DNA from: Planctomycetaceae bacterium
GTDB taxonomy: Bacteria > Planctomycetota > Planctomycetia > Planctomycetales > Planctomycetaceae
DNA length: 10,992 nucleotides
Direction: 5' to 3'
Assembly (NCBI GenBank): GCA_020426125.1
Contig: JAGQQQ010000233.1
Coordinates: 1 to 10,992 of the forward strand
Positions within the stretch are counted from its first letter, which is position 1. Each line of letters begins with the position of its first letter. Shown here in pieces: positions 1-7,836 of the stretch. A program made the translations under genes and the position numbers. The notes under the pieces are model-generated. The model was given only the letters and a program-made list of their open reading frames with translations, made no database searches and had not been told where the DNA came from.

Positions 1-2
1 TT

Positions 3-125
3 TTGATGTCTCAGGTGGCGCGGCACGAATTCCAGGAAGAGGTGCCCGAGACATTCACGAATGACCGGATTGATATTGCGGCTCTGGCTGTGAGAGATTC
101 CTCCGGTAAAGAGAGTGCGGATTGA
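3..125 (+). CDS. C-terminal end of an unidentified plus-strand protein (5' truncated by window edge)
   Basis: Reading the frame that starts at base 3 gives 40 sense codons before TGA at 123-125. The peptide is rich in acidic and charged residues (it contains HEFQEEVPETFTNDRIDI and ends SGKESAD). Two things suggest a real gene end. Third positions lean toward G/C like the other genes here, and a clear rho-independent terminator lies about 95 bases downstream on the same strand. I do not recognise the family, and no domain can be named from this short tail. The competing minus-strand ORF over 11-235 has an unnatural composition and no ribosome binding site, so I treat it as a shadow. The upstream part of the gene lies outside the window. 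Confidence 0.45.
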   Translation: MMSQVARHEFQEEVPETFTNDRIDIAALAVRDSSGKESAD

Positions 126-218
126 CACGTCGTTACGCCCCACCGTCTAAGAGTGGGTCGAAAATCACAATCGAATGTCGTTTCTTCAATAAGTGGCCCC
201 GTGCAGAAAGCGTTTCCC

Positions 219-249
219 AAGGAGGCGACTGTCACCTCGCCTTCTTTTT
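219..249 (+). terminator. Rho-independent terminator after the left-edge gene
   Basis: AAGGAGGCGA (219-228) pairs with TCGCCTTCTT (237-246) as a 10-bp stem with one G-U wobble, closing an 8-base loop (CTGTCACC). The last stem bases run into a T tract (245-249). The T tract exists only for plus-strand transcription, so it most likely ends the transcript of the gene stopping at 125. It gives the minus-strand methyltransferase no equivalent, because that direction has no T run after the stem. Confidence 0.65.
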
Positions 250-420
250 GGGGGAACGATCGGAATGTCGATCATCGCATTGCTGGATGTCCAGCCGTAC
301 GGCATCGTTAGGGTGCCGATGAATCAAAGACGATCCATTCTGAAGGAATTTGAGCAGACGAAGAGTCGTTGCACAGAGAATGACGATGACGCCAAATTGC
401 GAGCGCTACAAATCGTCGCC

Positions 421-1014
421 CTATGGGCTTGCCGAACCTGTCGAATTCGCTTTGTACGCAATGGCCCAAAGATCGAACCCTTTGCGTTCCACGCGAACTT
501 TGAAAAATCCGCTGGCCGTGAGTTTCTCAGTCAATGTTTCCGCGGAAAATCCCGTCCGATGGGCCATGTAGTGATTGCCGCGAGCAATCGACGCTCGATG
601 CCCAAAGCAAATGTCAATCGCTGATATTGGCCCTGCTGGTGACTCATAAACCGGATCTTCCAACTTCCCCTGAGCCACGTATTCGGCGGCCTTCTGGAGA
701 TCCGGCATTGTCAGCAGCGCAAATCCTCCTGGTTTGAGAACTCGAAGAAATTCCTTCAGAGCCACAGGGACTTCGTGGGCGAACAGGTGCTCCAAGTTAT
801 GCGAGGACCAAACGGCATCAACGGAAGAATCTGTGATCTCGGGCATTGAAGTGATACTTGCAACGACATCCGGTCGAACGCCCGGGTCAATATCGAGGCG
901 AATCTCGTTCCAATCATCCGATCGAAAGGTCTGATGAAGCTTCTCCCGGCGATTTGGACCACATCCAACATGCAAAACGCTTTTCGGCGGAGTCTTGGAA
1001 AGCGGATCGTTCAT
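421..1014 (-). CDS. Class I SAM-dependent methyltransferase (Methyltransf_11 type)
   Basis: The 197-residue protein has the Rossmann-type methyltransferase motifs in order. The SAM-binding loop VLHVGCG is at residues 13-19. The acidic end of strand 2, RLDID, is at 39-43. SVDAVWSSHNLEH is at 65-77, and the post-motif RVLKPGGFALLTMPD is at 91-105. The C-terminal half, with GPISAIDICFGHR and a GNHYMAHRTGF segment, matches a small family often found near glycosyltransferase or polysaccharide genes. The acceptor substrate cannot be read from the sequence. I chose the ATG at 1014 because motif I then sits at the usual distance from the N-terminus and a weak GAACGAAG precedes it. Longer in-frame starts at 1068 and 1128 add a Cys/Trp-containing stretch without homology. 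The neighbouring minus-strand gene is 500 bp upstream, so it is probably transcribed alone. Confidence 0.88.
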   Translation of the reverse strand: MNDPLSKTPPKSVLHVGCGPNRREKLHQTFRSDDWNEIRLDIDPGVRPDVVASITSMPEITDSSVDAVWSSHNLEHLFAHEVPVALKEFLRVLKPGGFALLTMPDLQKAAEYVAQGKLEDPVYESPAGPISAIDICFGHRASIARGNHYMAHRTGFSAETLTEKLTASGFFKVRVERKGFDLWAIAYKANSTGSASP

Positions 1015-1517
1015 GGCATTTTCACTTCGTTCCACAAAGTCGAATTCGATACCGGGAATGCACAGCATTTGCGAAGTCTGTGTCCATCGACAAGGCATGT
1101 CAAAGCTTTCCGTTCGCCCCCCCTGCAATTCCGTGAAAACTTCAGCGAGCCAAGAAAAGGCGACGACGGGAACGACCTATTCAAGAGCACCGAAAGTGGT
1201 GCGGGACAGAGGCCCGGTTGGGCTCCAACCGGACCTTTGTCAAATGCTTCGGTACCCCATTTCGGGAGTCTCGAAATGTCCGATTTTGATCTTTGGAGAG
1301 TCAATGGGAAGAAATTCGAAAATCCAAGGACCAAACAGATTCGAAATCATATACTCGAAAACAGGACACAACTCGCTGTGATTTGCCGGTCATTTTTCTA
1401 CCTGAGTGCAGATTGTTTCCACATTTGGAAATCCGAGATTCTGGATTTGTTTGAGACTTAGACCTTGGGTTTTCGAATTACTCTGCGCTCGAACGCCCAA
1501 CAATCACACTCGGTGAT
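1015..1517. other. Gene-poor interval between methyltransferase and surface protease genes
   Basis: About 500 bases without a convincing gene. The longest frame (plus, 934-1461) overlaps the methyltransferase start, has Cys/Arg/Ser-heavy composition and lacks a ribosome binding site. The part from about 1300 to 1470 is visibly more AT-rich than its surroundings. The interval must hold the promoter of the minus-strand methyltransferase and the transcript end of the gene at 1518-3950. The only strong structure is the hairpin at 1210-1236. Confidence 0.5.
1210..1236. repeat. Strong short hairpin (inverted repeat)
   Basis: CCGGTTGG (1214-1221) and CCAACCGG (1225-1232) form a perfect 8-bp stem around a 3-base loop. 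AGG (1210-1212) and CCT (1234-1236) extend it after one C-A mismatch. On the plus strand only a short TTT follows; on the minus strand there is no T run. It could help end the minus-strand transcript from the gene at 1518-3950, about 280 bases upstream in that direction, but it is not a canonical terminator. Confidence 0.5.
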
Positions 1518-3950
1518 TTAGCCAGCCTGAATCGCACCGATTTGACCGGCCCCCCCGCCGATAATCGGACCAAAGTCCAACGCGGCGCCGAAACTGTTGG
1601 CTCCCCCGTTGGAAAGGAAGACACTGGCGCTGGCTCCCAAACCAGCCAGATCGCTGTAGCCGTCTCCATTGAAATCTCCAACGACATAGGACGCCCCTGG
1701 TGCCGCCGTGCCAAACTGGACTGCTGGATCGCTCAGGACCACGGGATTCAGAAACATTGTGTTCAAACTGGCGACCCCGACCATCAGTTTGCCGGTCATG
1801 TCGGCGGAAACAGTATCTGCCAGGGTGTTATCGTCAAAACGTCCCAACAAGACCGCCCCACCAAACGTGCTCGGAGCATAAACGGGCGCCCGGTTCGACG
1901 AGACGAAGCTTGTGACATTCTGGAAGACCATACCGTCTCCCCGAGTGCCGCCCGTCGTCGTGGCATGCAAGACCTGGCCTGGCTGCGTCCCGCTTGTTGT
2001 GACAGCGATGATATCGTCTTTGCCGTCCCCGTTCAGGTCAGCGGACCGGAAACCGGCCAGTCCATCGTTGACCACACTTCGGCCGAACGATCCCAATACG
2101 AAGTTGGAACTGAGCGGTCGTAGCCGCCGAGGAACACTCGGATTGTTCGAAGCGATGGAATAGAACGGAATGATATTTGTCCGATCACCAGCCATATTGT
2201 CAAACAGCCCGACCAGATCATCGAAACCGTCCCCGTTGAAATCGCCTGTAATAAAGGCGTCATAGCTGGGATTCGCCTTGACCATATTGAACGTCACGCT
2301 GGTGGACAGATCTTTCGTGAACACCTGGCCGGCAAACTGCCCGTCAAGATAGAGCCAGAGCAACTCTTGGCGGCCATTGCCGTCGTAGTCACCAATCTGA
2401 AAGAATCCGGGAGTCCCTGCGGTTCCGGCTCCCCCTTTTCCTTGTGGTCCGGTGAGGGTTCCATCTCCGTTGTTCGTGTAGACATTCACGATACTGGTGT
2501 CACGGTTTCGGACGGCACCGTCGAGATCGCCATCTCCGTCAAAATCCCCGACAAAGCTGTCGAACCCATTCATGGGCGCGGGCAGGGGGTTGGTCTGGTG
2601 CCAGTTGAAACCTGATCCCGTGTTGGTGCCGAGTTTGAAAGTCCGAGACGCATTGTCAAAAAACAGGATATTGTTCCCCGCAACGGCCGCATCATCATCG
2701 GTAATGGTGATGTCCGCTTGCCCCGAGGTGACGCCAGTTCCCGAAGCCGTAATCGTGACGGTCTGATCGCCATCGTCGAACGGATCATTCATGGCGGTAA
2801 TCGTGAAGTTCACCGCTGTCATTCCCGCTGGGATTGTCACCATCGTAGGGACGGTCGCCTCCGTCAAATCGCTGCTCACAAGCATGACATCCAGGCTGGT
2901 GCCCATGGCCGACGACAGCGTCACGGTTCCGGTTGAAGTTCCCCCGTTTTCAGAGATGGACGTGGGATCCCGTGTCACGGTCAGTGTGGGAGTCTGACTG
3001 ACGAAGGAATACCCCAAGTCCATCATGATTCCCATTTCAATCGACGTGTACTCGCGAGCGCCTAATCCTGCGAAAGTCGCGGAGAGCATCATCGTCCCGG
3101 CTAACGCCGGGTTCTCATCATCGGTGTGAGAAACACTGCTTCCGTCCGACCAAGTCGTCGGTGTAAACAATCCCACGGGATTTCCCCCGTTGGCCGCCTT
3201 GGCGTTGGGGCCATTAAAAAACAATCCATTTCCATTCGCGCTGTTTCCGCCAACACTGTTTGCCCAGACCGCGGAGCTCAATTCAAAAGAGGCGTTAATC
3301 ACGGGGGTTTCGCTGGCATTCGTAATGAACTGATCGAATGCCGACCAACTTCCGGGATTTCCCGGCTGGGTACTCCATTCATCCGTGCCATCTTGAAAAA
3401 TGAGTGAAGCAAATCCCATCGCATGAGTGAATTCGTGAACCATCGTTGACACGAAATCGATTTCACTGCCATCGACGTCCATGGGATCGAGGCTGACCTC
3501 ATAGGGCTGCCCCCAGTTGACATCGACCGTCCCATCGACGGTGGCCCCATTGAGGTCCATCCCAGTGAGGACTTTCGTCCGAATCACTTCGCTTCCGAAT
3601 CCAGCTGTAAACGTTTCGGCCGTATTGGATCCGGCGGACGCGAGGGTGTTGGACATGGAATTCTCGGATGAACTCACATCCATCGTAATCGTCGCCGTGT
3701 GGTCGAACAGCGCCCCGAAGTTGTCCGCAATCGTTTGCAGCGCGTCTCGGCGAGCCTGGCCCAATGTGGGATGATCAAAACCAATTCCTGCGGGGCTGCT
3801 TGGGAGGTAATTCAGTTGAAACGAAACTGTGAGCAGTGCACGATTTTCGAGAGTTTCCACGAATCGGTCCCGAGCGGGAGTGCGGCGTTTCCGTTCGGTC
3901 CAAATTTTTCGCCCCATAAGAGCGGTCCAACGAGGTGACTTGCGGAGCAT
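1518..3950 (-). CDS. Planctomycete surface protein: zinc-peptidase-like domain, Calx-beta, VCBS/FG-GAP repeats
   Basis: An 810-residue Ser/Thr/Asn/Gly-rich protein. A basic N-terminus leads into ETLENRALLT (residues 32-41), the LEPR-XLL-like leader of planctomycete exported proteins. Residues about 44-316 resemble a metallopeptidase: MVHEFTHAMGF (170-180) supplies the HExxH zinc site with Glu173, and a late SHTDDEN...TMMLS (274-290) could supply a third His (275) and a Met-turn, as in leishmanolysin-like (M8) enzymes. The His of a canonical HExxHxxGxxH is Ser182 here. A Calx-beta domain follows (about 322-420, ending ITITDDD). Five FG-GAP/VCBS calcium motifs follow: GDFDGDGDLDG (468-478), GDYDGNGRQE (520-529), GDFNGDGFDD (569-578), ADLNGDGKDD (637-646) and GDFNGDGYSD (758-767). 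Together these imply a cell-surface or secreted calcium-stabilised protein. The start is uncertain: neither ATG 3950 nor ATG 3917 has a good ribosome binding site. Substrate is unknown. Confidence 0.85.
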   Translation of the reverse strand: MLRKSPRWTALMGRKIWTERKRRTPARDRFVETLENRALLTVSFQLNYLPSSPAGIGFDHPTLGQARRDALQTIADNFGALFDHTATITMDVSSSENSMSNTLASAGSNTAETFTAGFGSEVIRTKVLTGMDLNGATVDGTVDVNWGQPYEVSLDPMDVDGSEIDFVSTMVHEFTHAMGFASLIFQDGTDEWSTQPGNPGSWSAFDQFITNASETPVINASFELSSAVWANSVGGNSANGNGLFFNGPNAKAANGGNPVGLFTPTTWSDGSSVSHTDDENPALAGTMMLSATFAGLGAREYTSIEMGIMMDLGYSFVSQTPTLTVTRDPTSISENGGTSTGTVTLSSAMGTSLDVMLVSSDLTEATVPTMVTIPAGMTAVNFTITAMNDPFDDGDQTVTITASGTGVTSGQADITITDDDAAVAGNNILFFDNASRTFKLGTNTGSGFNWHQTNPLPAPMNGFDSFVGDFDGDGDLDGAVRNRDTSIVNVYTNNGDGTLTGPQGKGGAGTAGTPGFFQIGDYDGNGRQELLWLYLDGQFAGQVFTKDLSTSVTFNMVKANPSYDAFITGDFNGDGFDDLVGLFDNMAGDRTNIIPFYSIASNNPSVPRRLRPLSSNFVLGSFGRSVVNDGLAGFRSADLNGDGKDDIIAVTTSGTQPGQVLHATTTGGTRGDGMVFQNVTSFVSSNRAPVYAPSTFGGAVLLGRFDDNTLADTVSADMTGKLMVGVASLNTMFLNPVVLSDPAVQFGTAAPGASYVVGDFNGDGYSDLAGLGASASVFLSNGGANSFGAALDFGPIIGGGAGQIGAIQAG

Positions 3951-4178
3951 GTCGATGTCCCAATTCCTGGCAGAAACGTCGAATGACCGACAAACCTACA
4001 AGCTCCACCAGCAGGCTTCAATGCGTCAAGCTGGCGAATTCTTGAATCGCAGACTGCTGGAGCAGCTTTGAGGACATGTGAAAGACCGATTTGCCCATCC
4101 CGAGTTTTGAATTCTCAGACTCGGAATGTAATCTCGGATTTTCCACCACGGGCACACTTTCCACTCGATGGCAGCCCG

Positions 4179-4937
4179 TCACACTCGTTCCAGCATTTCG
4201 AGTGGAATGTAATAAGTTTCATATCGGAAGCCATCGTTAAAGAGCCGTCCTTGGCGGCTTTCGACAAGAACGGTTGCCCGTTTGGTGATTCGATTCACGC
4301 GACCAACGAAGGTTTGCCCTTCGTATTCGAAACGAACCTGCGCACCAACATGGATTCCCAGATCGCGTGCCTGTTCCTTGGGTGTGATCAATGCGTGCCG
4401 AAAGTCGGTGTGTCCGAAGAAGCGACGGGCCATTGATTGAAACTGGCTCGCGGAGCAGCTGGACTTGGACCAGACGAGCAGTTCCACCAGATGAAGCAAC
4501 TCATGCTCCATGAGTCGTTGGAGGGCTTCCAAGGTTGTGGAGCACGTCCGCCCACAAACTGTAATGTCGCGTTGAGAACCATCAAACGAATCAAAGAGCA
4601 GATTCCCAGCAACGGCGATTTCGTACCATCTCTCTCCCGTCTGTCTCGACTGATACCGGAACGTCTTCGCACCAGCGGACGTCATCCGCGCGGAGATGCG
4701 GAACTTCAGAGACGCCTCTCCGAGTAACTGGCGAACTCTTCCCTCAAAAAACAGCCCGTCATAGAACTCGAAGAGATTTTCCAGATCTCCGGCATCAAAG
4801 ACTTCAAAATTTGCCGACTTCATCCAACGGGAGCGGGAAAGTGTGTCCTCACCAATCTGCCCCTGCCGGGCGAGTTGAGTCTCTTGGTCCAACTGGCTCC
4901 GTAGAAAAAATGGAGCCACTTCCTCCGGGAAAGCCAT
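4179..4937 (-). CDS. SprT-like zinc metalloprotease with C-terminal SH3/KOW-like domain
   Basis: With the start at 4937 the protein has 252 residues. HELLH (145-149) is the zinc site with catalytic Glu146. A conserved FGHTDFRHALITPKE follows (174-188), whose His176 is the probable third zinc ligand. This spacing and the FGHT signature are those of the SprT-like family (relatives of SprT and of the Spartan protease that digests DNA-protein crosslinks). Residues about 196-249 form a separate small beta-rich module (GAQVRFEYEGQTFVGRVNRI at 199-218) resembling SH3/KOW domains, perhaps for nucleic-acid or protein contact; this is inference. The protein has no signal peptide, so it is cytoplasmic. 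I preferred ATG 4937 because AAGGAG (4948-4953) precedes it by 10 bases; the ATG at 4970, giving 263 residues, has no Shine-Dalgarno. The next gene downstream on the same strand starts 228 bases away, so co-transcription is possible but unproven. Confidence 0.85.
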   Translation of the reverse strand: MAFPEEVAPFFLRSQLDQETQLARQGQIGEDTLSRSRWMKSANFEVFDAGDLENLFEFYDGLFFEGRVRQLLGEASLKFRISARMTSAGAKTFRYQSRQTGERWYEIAVAGNLLFDSFDGSQRDITVCGRTCSTTLEALQRLMEHELLHLVELLVWSKSSCSASQFQSMARRFFGHTDFRHALITPKEQARDLGIHVGAQVRFEYEGQTFVGRVNRITKRATVLVESRQGRLFNDGFRYETYYIPLEMLERV

Positions 4938-4942
4938 CCGAA

Positions 4943-4953
4943 CCTCTCTCCTT
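4943..4953 (-). promoter_or_regulatory. Ribosome binding site fixing the SprT-like start
   Basis: On the minus strand AAGGAGAGAGG is followed by TTCGG and ATG (4937). AAGGAG is a near-complete anti-16S match with a 10-base spacer (8 for GGAGAG). It lies inside the longer ORF that would begin at 4970, which argues that the shorter protein is the real product. Confidence 0.6.
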
Positions 4954-5071
4954 ATTTCCGTGGAGTTCATGTACTACATCAAAGAATAGAATCGAGCCAT
5001 CTCTGCGTGTATCGAAAACGAGAGAATTTGGACATCTTAGCGGCATCGAATCCCGGCAACTGTTTTCAGAG

Positions 5072-5097
5072 GGAATCGTCGATTACGATGCGATTCC
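5072..5097. promoter_or_regulatory. Operator-like dyad in the divergent promoter region
   Basis: GGAATCG (5072-5078) and CGATTCC (5091-5097) are exact inverted repeats with a 12-base spacer, which itself overlaps a second small dyad, ATCGT/ACGAT (5075-5079 and 5085-5089). The site lies about 60 bases upstream of the oxidoreductase start and within the 219-bp gap shared with the divergent SprT-like gene. Placement suits a repressor or activator site, but a 7-bp dyad in a gap this size can arise by chance. I could not assign -35/-10 boxes with any confidence on either strand. Confidence 0.25.
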
Positions 5098-5156
5098 AGG
5101 CCAACTCCCTTTTCGTGATCGTGTTCACACATCCTTAAGATCCTTTTTGAAGTTCG

Positions 5157-7676
5157 ATGTCGAAGTTTCAAATCTCCCTTGCATGTTGGTATCTCTTCGT
5201 CTCCTCAATTGGCTGGGCCGAGTCCCGGACGATCGACGCCGACTTACTCATTGTGGGGGGGACGGAATCCGGTTGTGCAGCGGCGGTGCAGGCCGCGCGG
5301 ATGGGCGTGCAAAAGATTGTCCTTGTGAACGATATCGAATGGCTCGGCGGGCAGTTTAGCGCCGAAAGTCTCGTTGCGATCGATGAAAATACCAATATTG
5401 GTGGGGTCCGCCATCAACAGCCGATCCCTCGGCATGGGGCCTTCAAAGAGATCATTGATCGCATTGAGGAAAACAATCTCAAGACATATGGCGTCGCCCG
5501 TCCAGGGAATACCCGAGTCATCACAACGACCCGTCCCGGAGATGCCGCTCGGGTCTTTCGTGAATGGCTCCAGCCTTATGTCGATAGCGGCCAACTGGAA
5601 CTCCTATCGTGGTATGAACCCGCTGCGGTCACCATCGATCGGGATCGGGTCAGGGAAGTTCACTTTACCCATACCAAGTCAACGGATTCGCTCCTTGTCA
5701 GGGCGCAGACCACCATTGATGCGTCCGACTGGGGCGATGTGATCCGGCAATCCGGAGCGGAATATAAGTTCGGGCCGGATCTCAAGTCGAAATACGGAGA
5801 GCCACTCGCCCCCGAACGGCGAGACGGGTATCCCCTCACCGATATGAACCCGATCACATACAGCATGCTGATCATCGAAACCGACACCCACGAGCCGATT
5901 CCAGTCCCGGCGAACTACGACCCCCGCAACTATCGCGAGCACCGTTGGCCGAAGGATCCCCTTTGGCTTTATGAAACCCGCCGGGTTGTCGACCACTATC
6001 ATTTTCCCCAGATCCATCATCCTGATGTTCTGTTGCTTTGCTTCCCGGCGATCGATTATCCGCTCGATGTTTATCCGGCGGCCGTCGCCGAAGCCCTGGA
6101 AAAGACCGAGTTGGGCGCGTCCCGGAAGAACATTGTCCAATTGACGCCTCAGCAACGACAGATCATCTTCGAAGACGCCAAGAAATACTCATTAGGGTTC
6201 CTGCATTATCTACAAACGGAAGTCCACGACGAGATGCCCGACCAGACGCACAGTTACCGAAGATTTCGTTTAACCGAGGAGTTTGGCACGCCCGATCAGC
6301 TTCCCTGGAAACCTTATGTCCGGGAATCTCTCCGCCTGAAAGCGATGTACATGATGCGACAGCAGGACACGTTGGGCGTCGACGGGGACTCCAACAACTT
6401 TGCGACGGCGATGTACCACGACAACGTGGCCGTCTGGCAGTTTGAGTACGACTTCCATCCGACGAAACGGGAATTCCTCACTGAGGACGCACCCGCGGGA
6501 CCGTGGCGATGCGGATTTCGAGAAGGTCGCACCTGGGGACCGCCGTACAGTGGCCGAAGCACTTTTCCCGTTCGCAGCCTCGTCCCGCAGAAGCTCAATG
6601 GCCTGATCGGCGCCCAGAAGAACCTCGGATACAGCAGCATTGTCAGTGCTGCCGTTCGCCTTCATGACGCTTCGATGGCCATCGGCCAGGCATCAGGAGC
6701 CTGCGCCGCGACGGCGATTCTTGAAGGCAGGGAAGTTCGCGAAATCCCCTTTGACCGAGACCTTCTCATGTCGGTGCAGCGGGCTCTTTGCGACACCGGA
6801 CATCCGCCCGCGATGATCTGGCCGTTTCGGGACCTGAAGCCGAACCACCCAGCATTTGGAGCCATCAATATGCTCGCGTCGACCGGTTGTCTCCCGATTC
6901 ATGCGAATGAATTCGACTTTCATCCGGACGATCCCGCCACGGAGCAGTGGCAACAACATGTCCTGGAACGGACCAAGACCCAACTCACGTCAACGATCTC
7001 GATTCGAACGAATCAGGACGTCACCCGAGGGGAGTTTGCCCGGACAGTCTGGGACGTGGCGCGGTCCGCGAAGTGGCGCCCCTTCGTTCGAAGCACGCCA
7101 ACCGACTCCGATGCAGATGGCTTCGCCGACGTCGACGACGCTTTGCCACTTGATCCGGAGAACACAAGTTTGCCTCTGCTGCCCCCCGATCCAGCAACCG
7201 ATGGACTGCCGTCCGAGTTCCCCAAAGGACAGACGCTCGTTGCTCAGTTCAACTTTTGTGGAGAAGGTGCCCCAACAGTCCCTGGCTTCCAAGCGGACAC
7301 CGGAGCGGTGTTTGACGAGCACCAGGGACACGGCTGGAGTCGCAGTTTGGAGAATTCCCACCGACAGCGAGGGAAAACGGCCCCCTTGGCGGATACGTTT
7401 CTCTTCACTCGTTCACATGATGTCTGGGAATACCAACTCCCGAACGGCCGATACCTCGTCGCGTTTGCGATCGGGGATTCCGATCATGAGCAATTTGGCC
7501 AGAACGTCACCGTCGAAGGGGTTCCGGTCGTCCGGGATGTCGCAACTCCCCGTGGCCGATTCGCCGAACATCGCGTTGAGGTCGACATCCGGGATGGCCG
7601 ACTCACTTTGGAAATCGGTCTCCCGGGACGATCGACGAATACGTGCCTGAATTGGGTGACGATTTTCAGACCGTAA
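5157..7676 (+). CDS. Secreted FAD-dependent oxidoreductase with SLH-like, calcium-loop and malectin-like C-terminal modules
   Basis: An 839-residue exported protein. Residues 1-21 are a signal peptide, with probable cleavage after GWA. The FAD ADP-binding fold begins DLLIVGGTESGCAAA (29-43), a GxGxxG variant, and the C-terminal flavin segment LIGAQKNLGYSS...IGQASGACAA is at 483-518. Together these mark the FAD_oxidored (PF12831-like) family, common as secreted enzymes in planctomycetes; the substrate is unknown. Residues about 564-632 look like a degenerate SLH domain: HPAFGAINMLASTGCLP, FDFHPDDPAT, then VTRGEFARTVW after an insert. DSDADGFADVDDALPLDP (650-667) is a thrombospondin-3-like calcium loop. 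Residues about 693-838 resemble a malectin/galactose-binding-like beta-sandwich (VAQFNF, GHGW, LPNGRYLVAFAIGD), probably for glycan binding. The start is firm: an in-frame TGA lies at 5148-5150, just upstream of ATG 5157. No strong Shine-Dalgarno is visible. Confidence 0.88.
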   Translation: MSKFQISLACWYLFVSSIGWAESRTIDADLLIVGGTESGCAAAVQAARMGVQKIVLVNDIEWLGGQFSAESLVAIDENTNIGGVRHQQPIPRHGAFKEIIDRIEENNLKTYGVARPGNTRVITTTRPGDAARVFREWLQPYVDSGQLELLSWYEPAAVTIDRDRVREVHFTHTKSTDSLLVRAQTTIDASDWGDVIRQSGAEYKFGPDLKSKYGEPLAPERRDGYPLTDMNPITYSMLIIETDTHEPIPVPANYDPRNYREHRWPKDPLWLYETRRVVDHYHFPQIHHPDVLLLCFPAIDYPLDVYPAAVAEALEKTELGASRKNIVQLTPQQRQIIFEDAKKYSLGFLHYLQTEVHDEMPDQTHSYRRFRLTEEFGTPDQLPWKPYVRESLRLKAMYMMRQQDTLGVDGDSNNFATAMYHDNVAVWQFEYDFHPTKREFLTEDAPAGPWRCGFREGRTWGPPYSGRSTFPVRSLVPQKLNGLIGAQKNLGYSSIVSAAVRLHDASMAIGQASGACAATAILEGREVREIPFDRDLLMSVQRALCDTGHPPAMIWPFRDLKPNHPAFGAINMLASTGCLPIHANEFDFHPDDPATEQWQQHVLERTKTQLTSTISIRTNQDVTRGEFARTVWDVARSAKWRPFVRSTPTDSDADGFADVDDALPLDPENTSLPLLPPDPATDGLPSEFPKGQTLVAQFNFCGEGAPTVPGFQADTGAVFDEHQGHGWSRSLENSHRQRGKTAPLADTFLFTRSHDVWEYQLPNGRYLVAFAIGDSDHEQFGQNVTVEGVPVVRDVATPRGRFAEHRVEVDIRDGRLTLEIGLPGRSTNTCLNWVTIFRP

Positions 7677-7836
7677 TTTCGAATCCGCAATCGCTCTGGA
7701 ATCACCCGCGAATGGAATACGGCATGGGCGCTAAGCCAAGATTCCCACCCGGTGAGGGTCAGGGAGACTCGACGCAAAGAGCGAGCGCCCGCGGCAATCC
7801 GCATTCCCAGATGCGACGTGCGATGCCTCCAGAAGT
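7677..7836. other. Convergent intergenic region
   Basis: This 160-base gap separates the ends of two convergent genes. A 7-bp inverted repeat, GGGCGCT (7726-7732) and AGCGCCC (7784-7790), encloses 51 bases, and a small CGCAT/ATGCG hairpin lies near 7799-7814. Neither is followed by a T run, so I do not call a terminator. Nothing else is seen. Confidence 0.4.

Noticed and set aside
193..624. Plus-strand frame of 143 residues
   Set aside because: Starts inside the terminator region, runs antisense into the methyltransferase, has Arg/Cys-rich composition and no ribosome binding site.
934..1461. Plus-strand frame of 175 residues across the gene-poor interval
   Set aside because: Overlaps the methyltransferase 5' end antisense, no motif, no Shine-Dalgarno, no coding-like composition.
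1542..2123. Plus-strand frame of 193 residues
   Set aside because: Entirely antisense to the VCBS-repeat region; the repeated Asp/Gly codons produce open antisense frames.
4100..4124. Inverted repeat CCGAGT/ACTCGG with a 13-base loop, downstream of the SprT-like gene
   Set aside because: Only 6 bp, large loop and no T run in the minus direction; too weak to call a terminator.
6856..7650. Plus-strand frame of 264 residues
   Set aside because: Out-of-frame shadow of the oxidoreductase C-terminus, Arg/Ser-rich without domains.
7726..7790. GGGCGCT/AGCGCCC inverted repeat between the convergent genes
   Set aside because: The 51-base loop and lack of T tract make it likely chance in GC-rich sequence.
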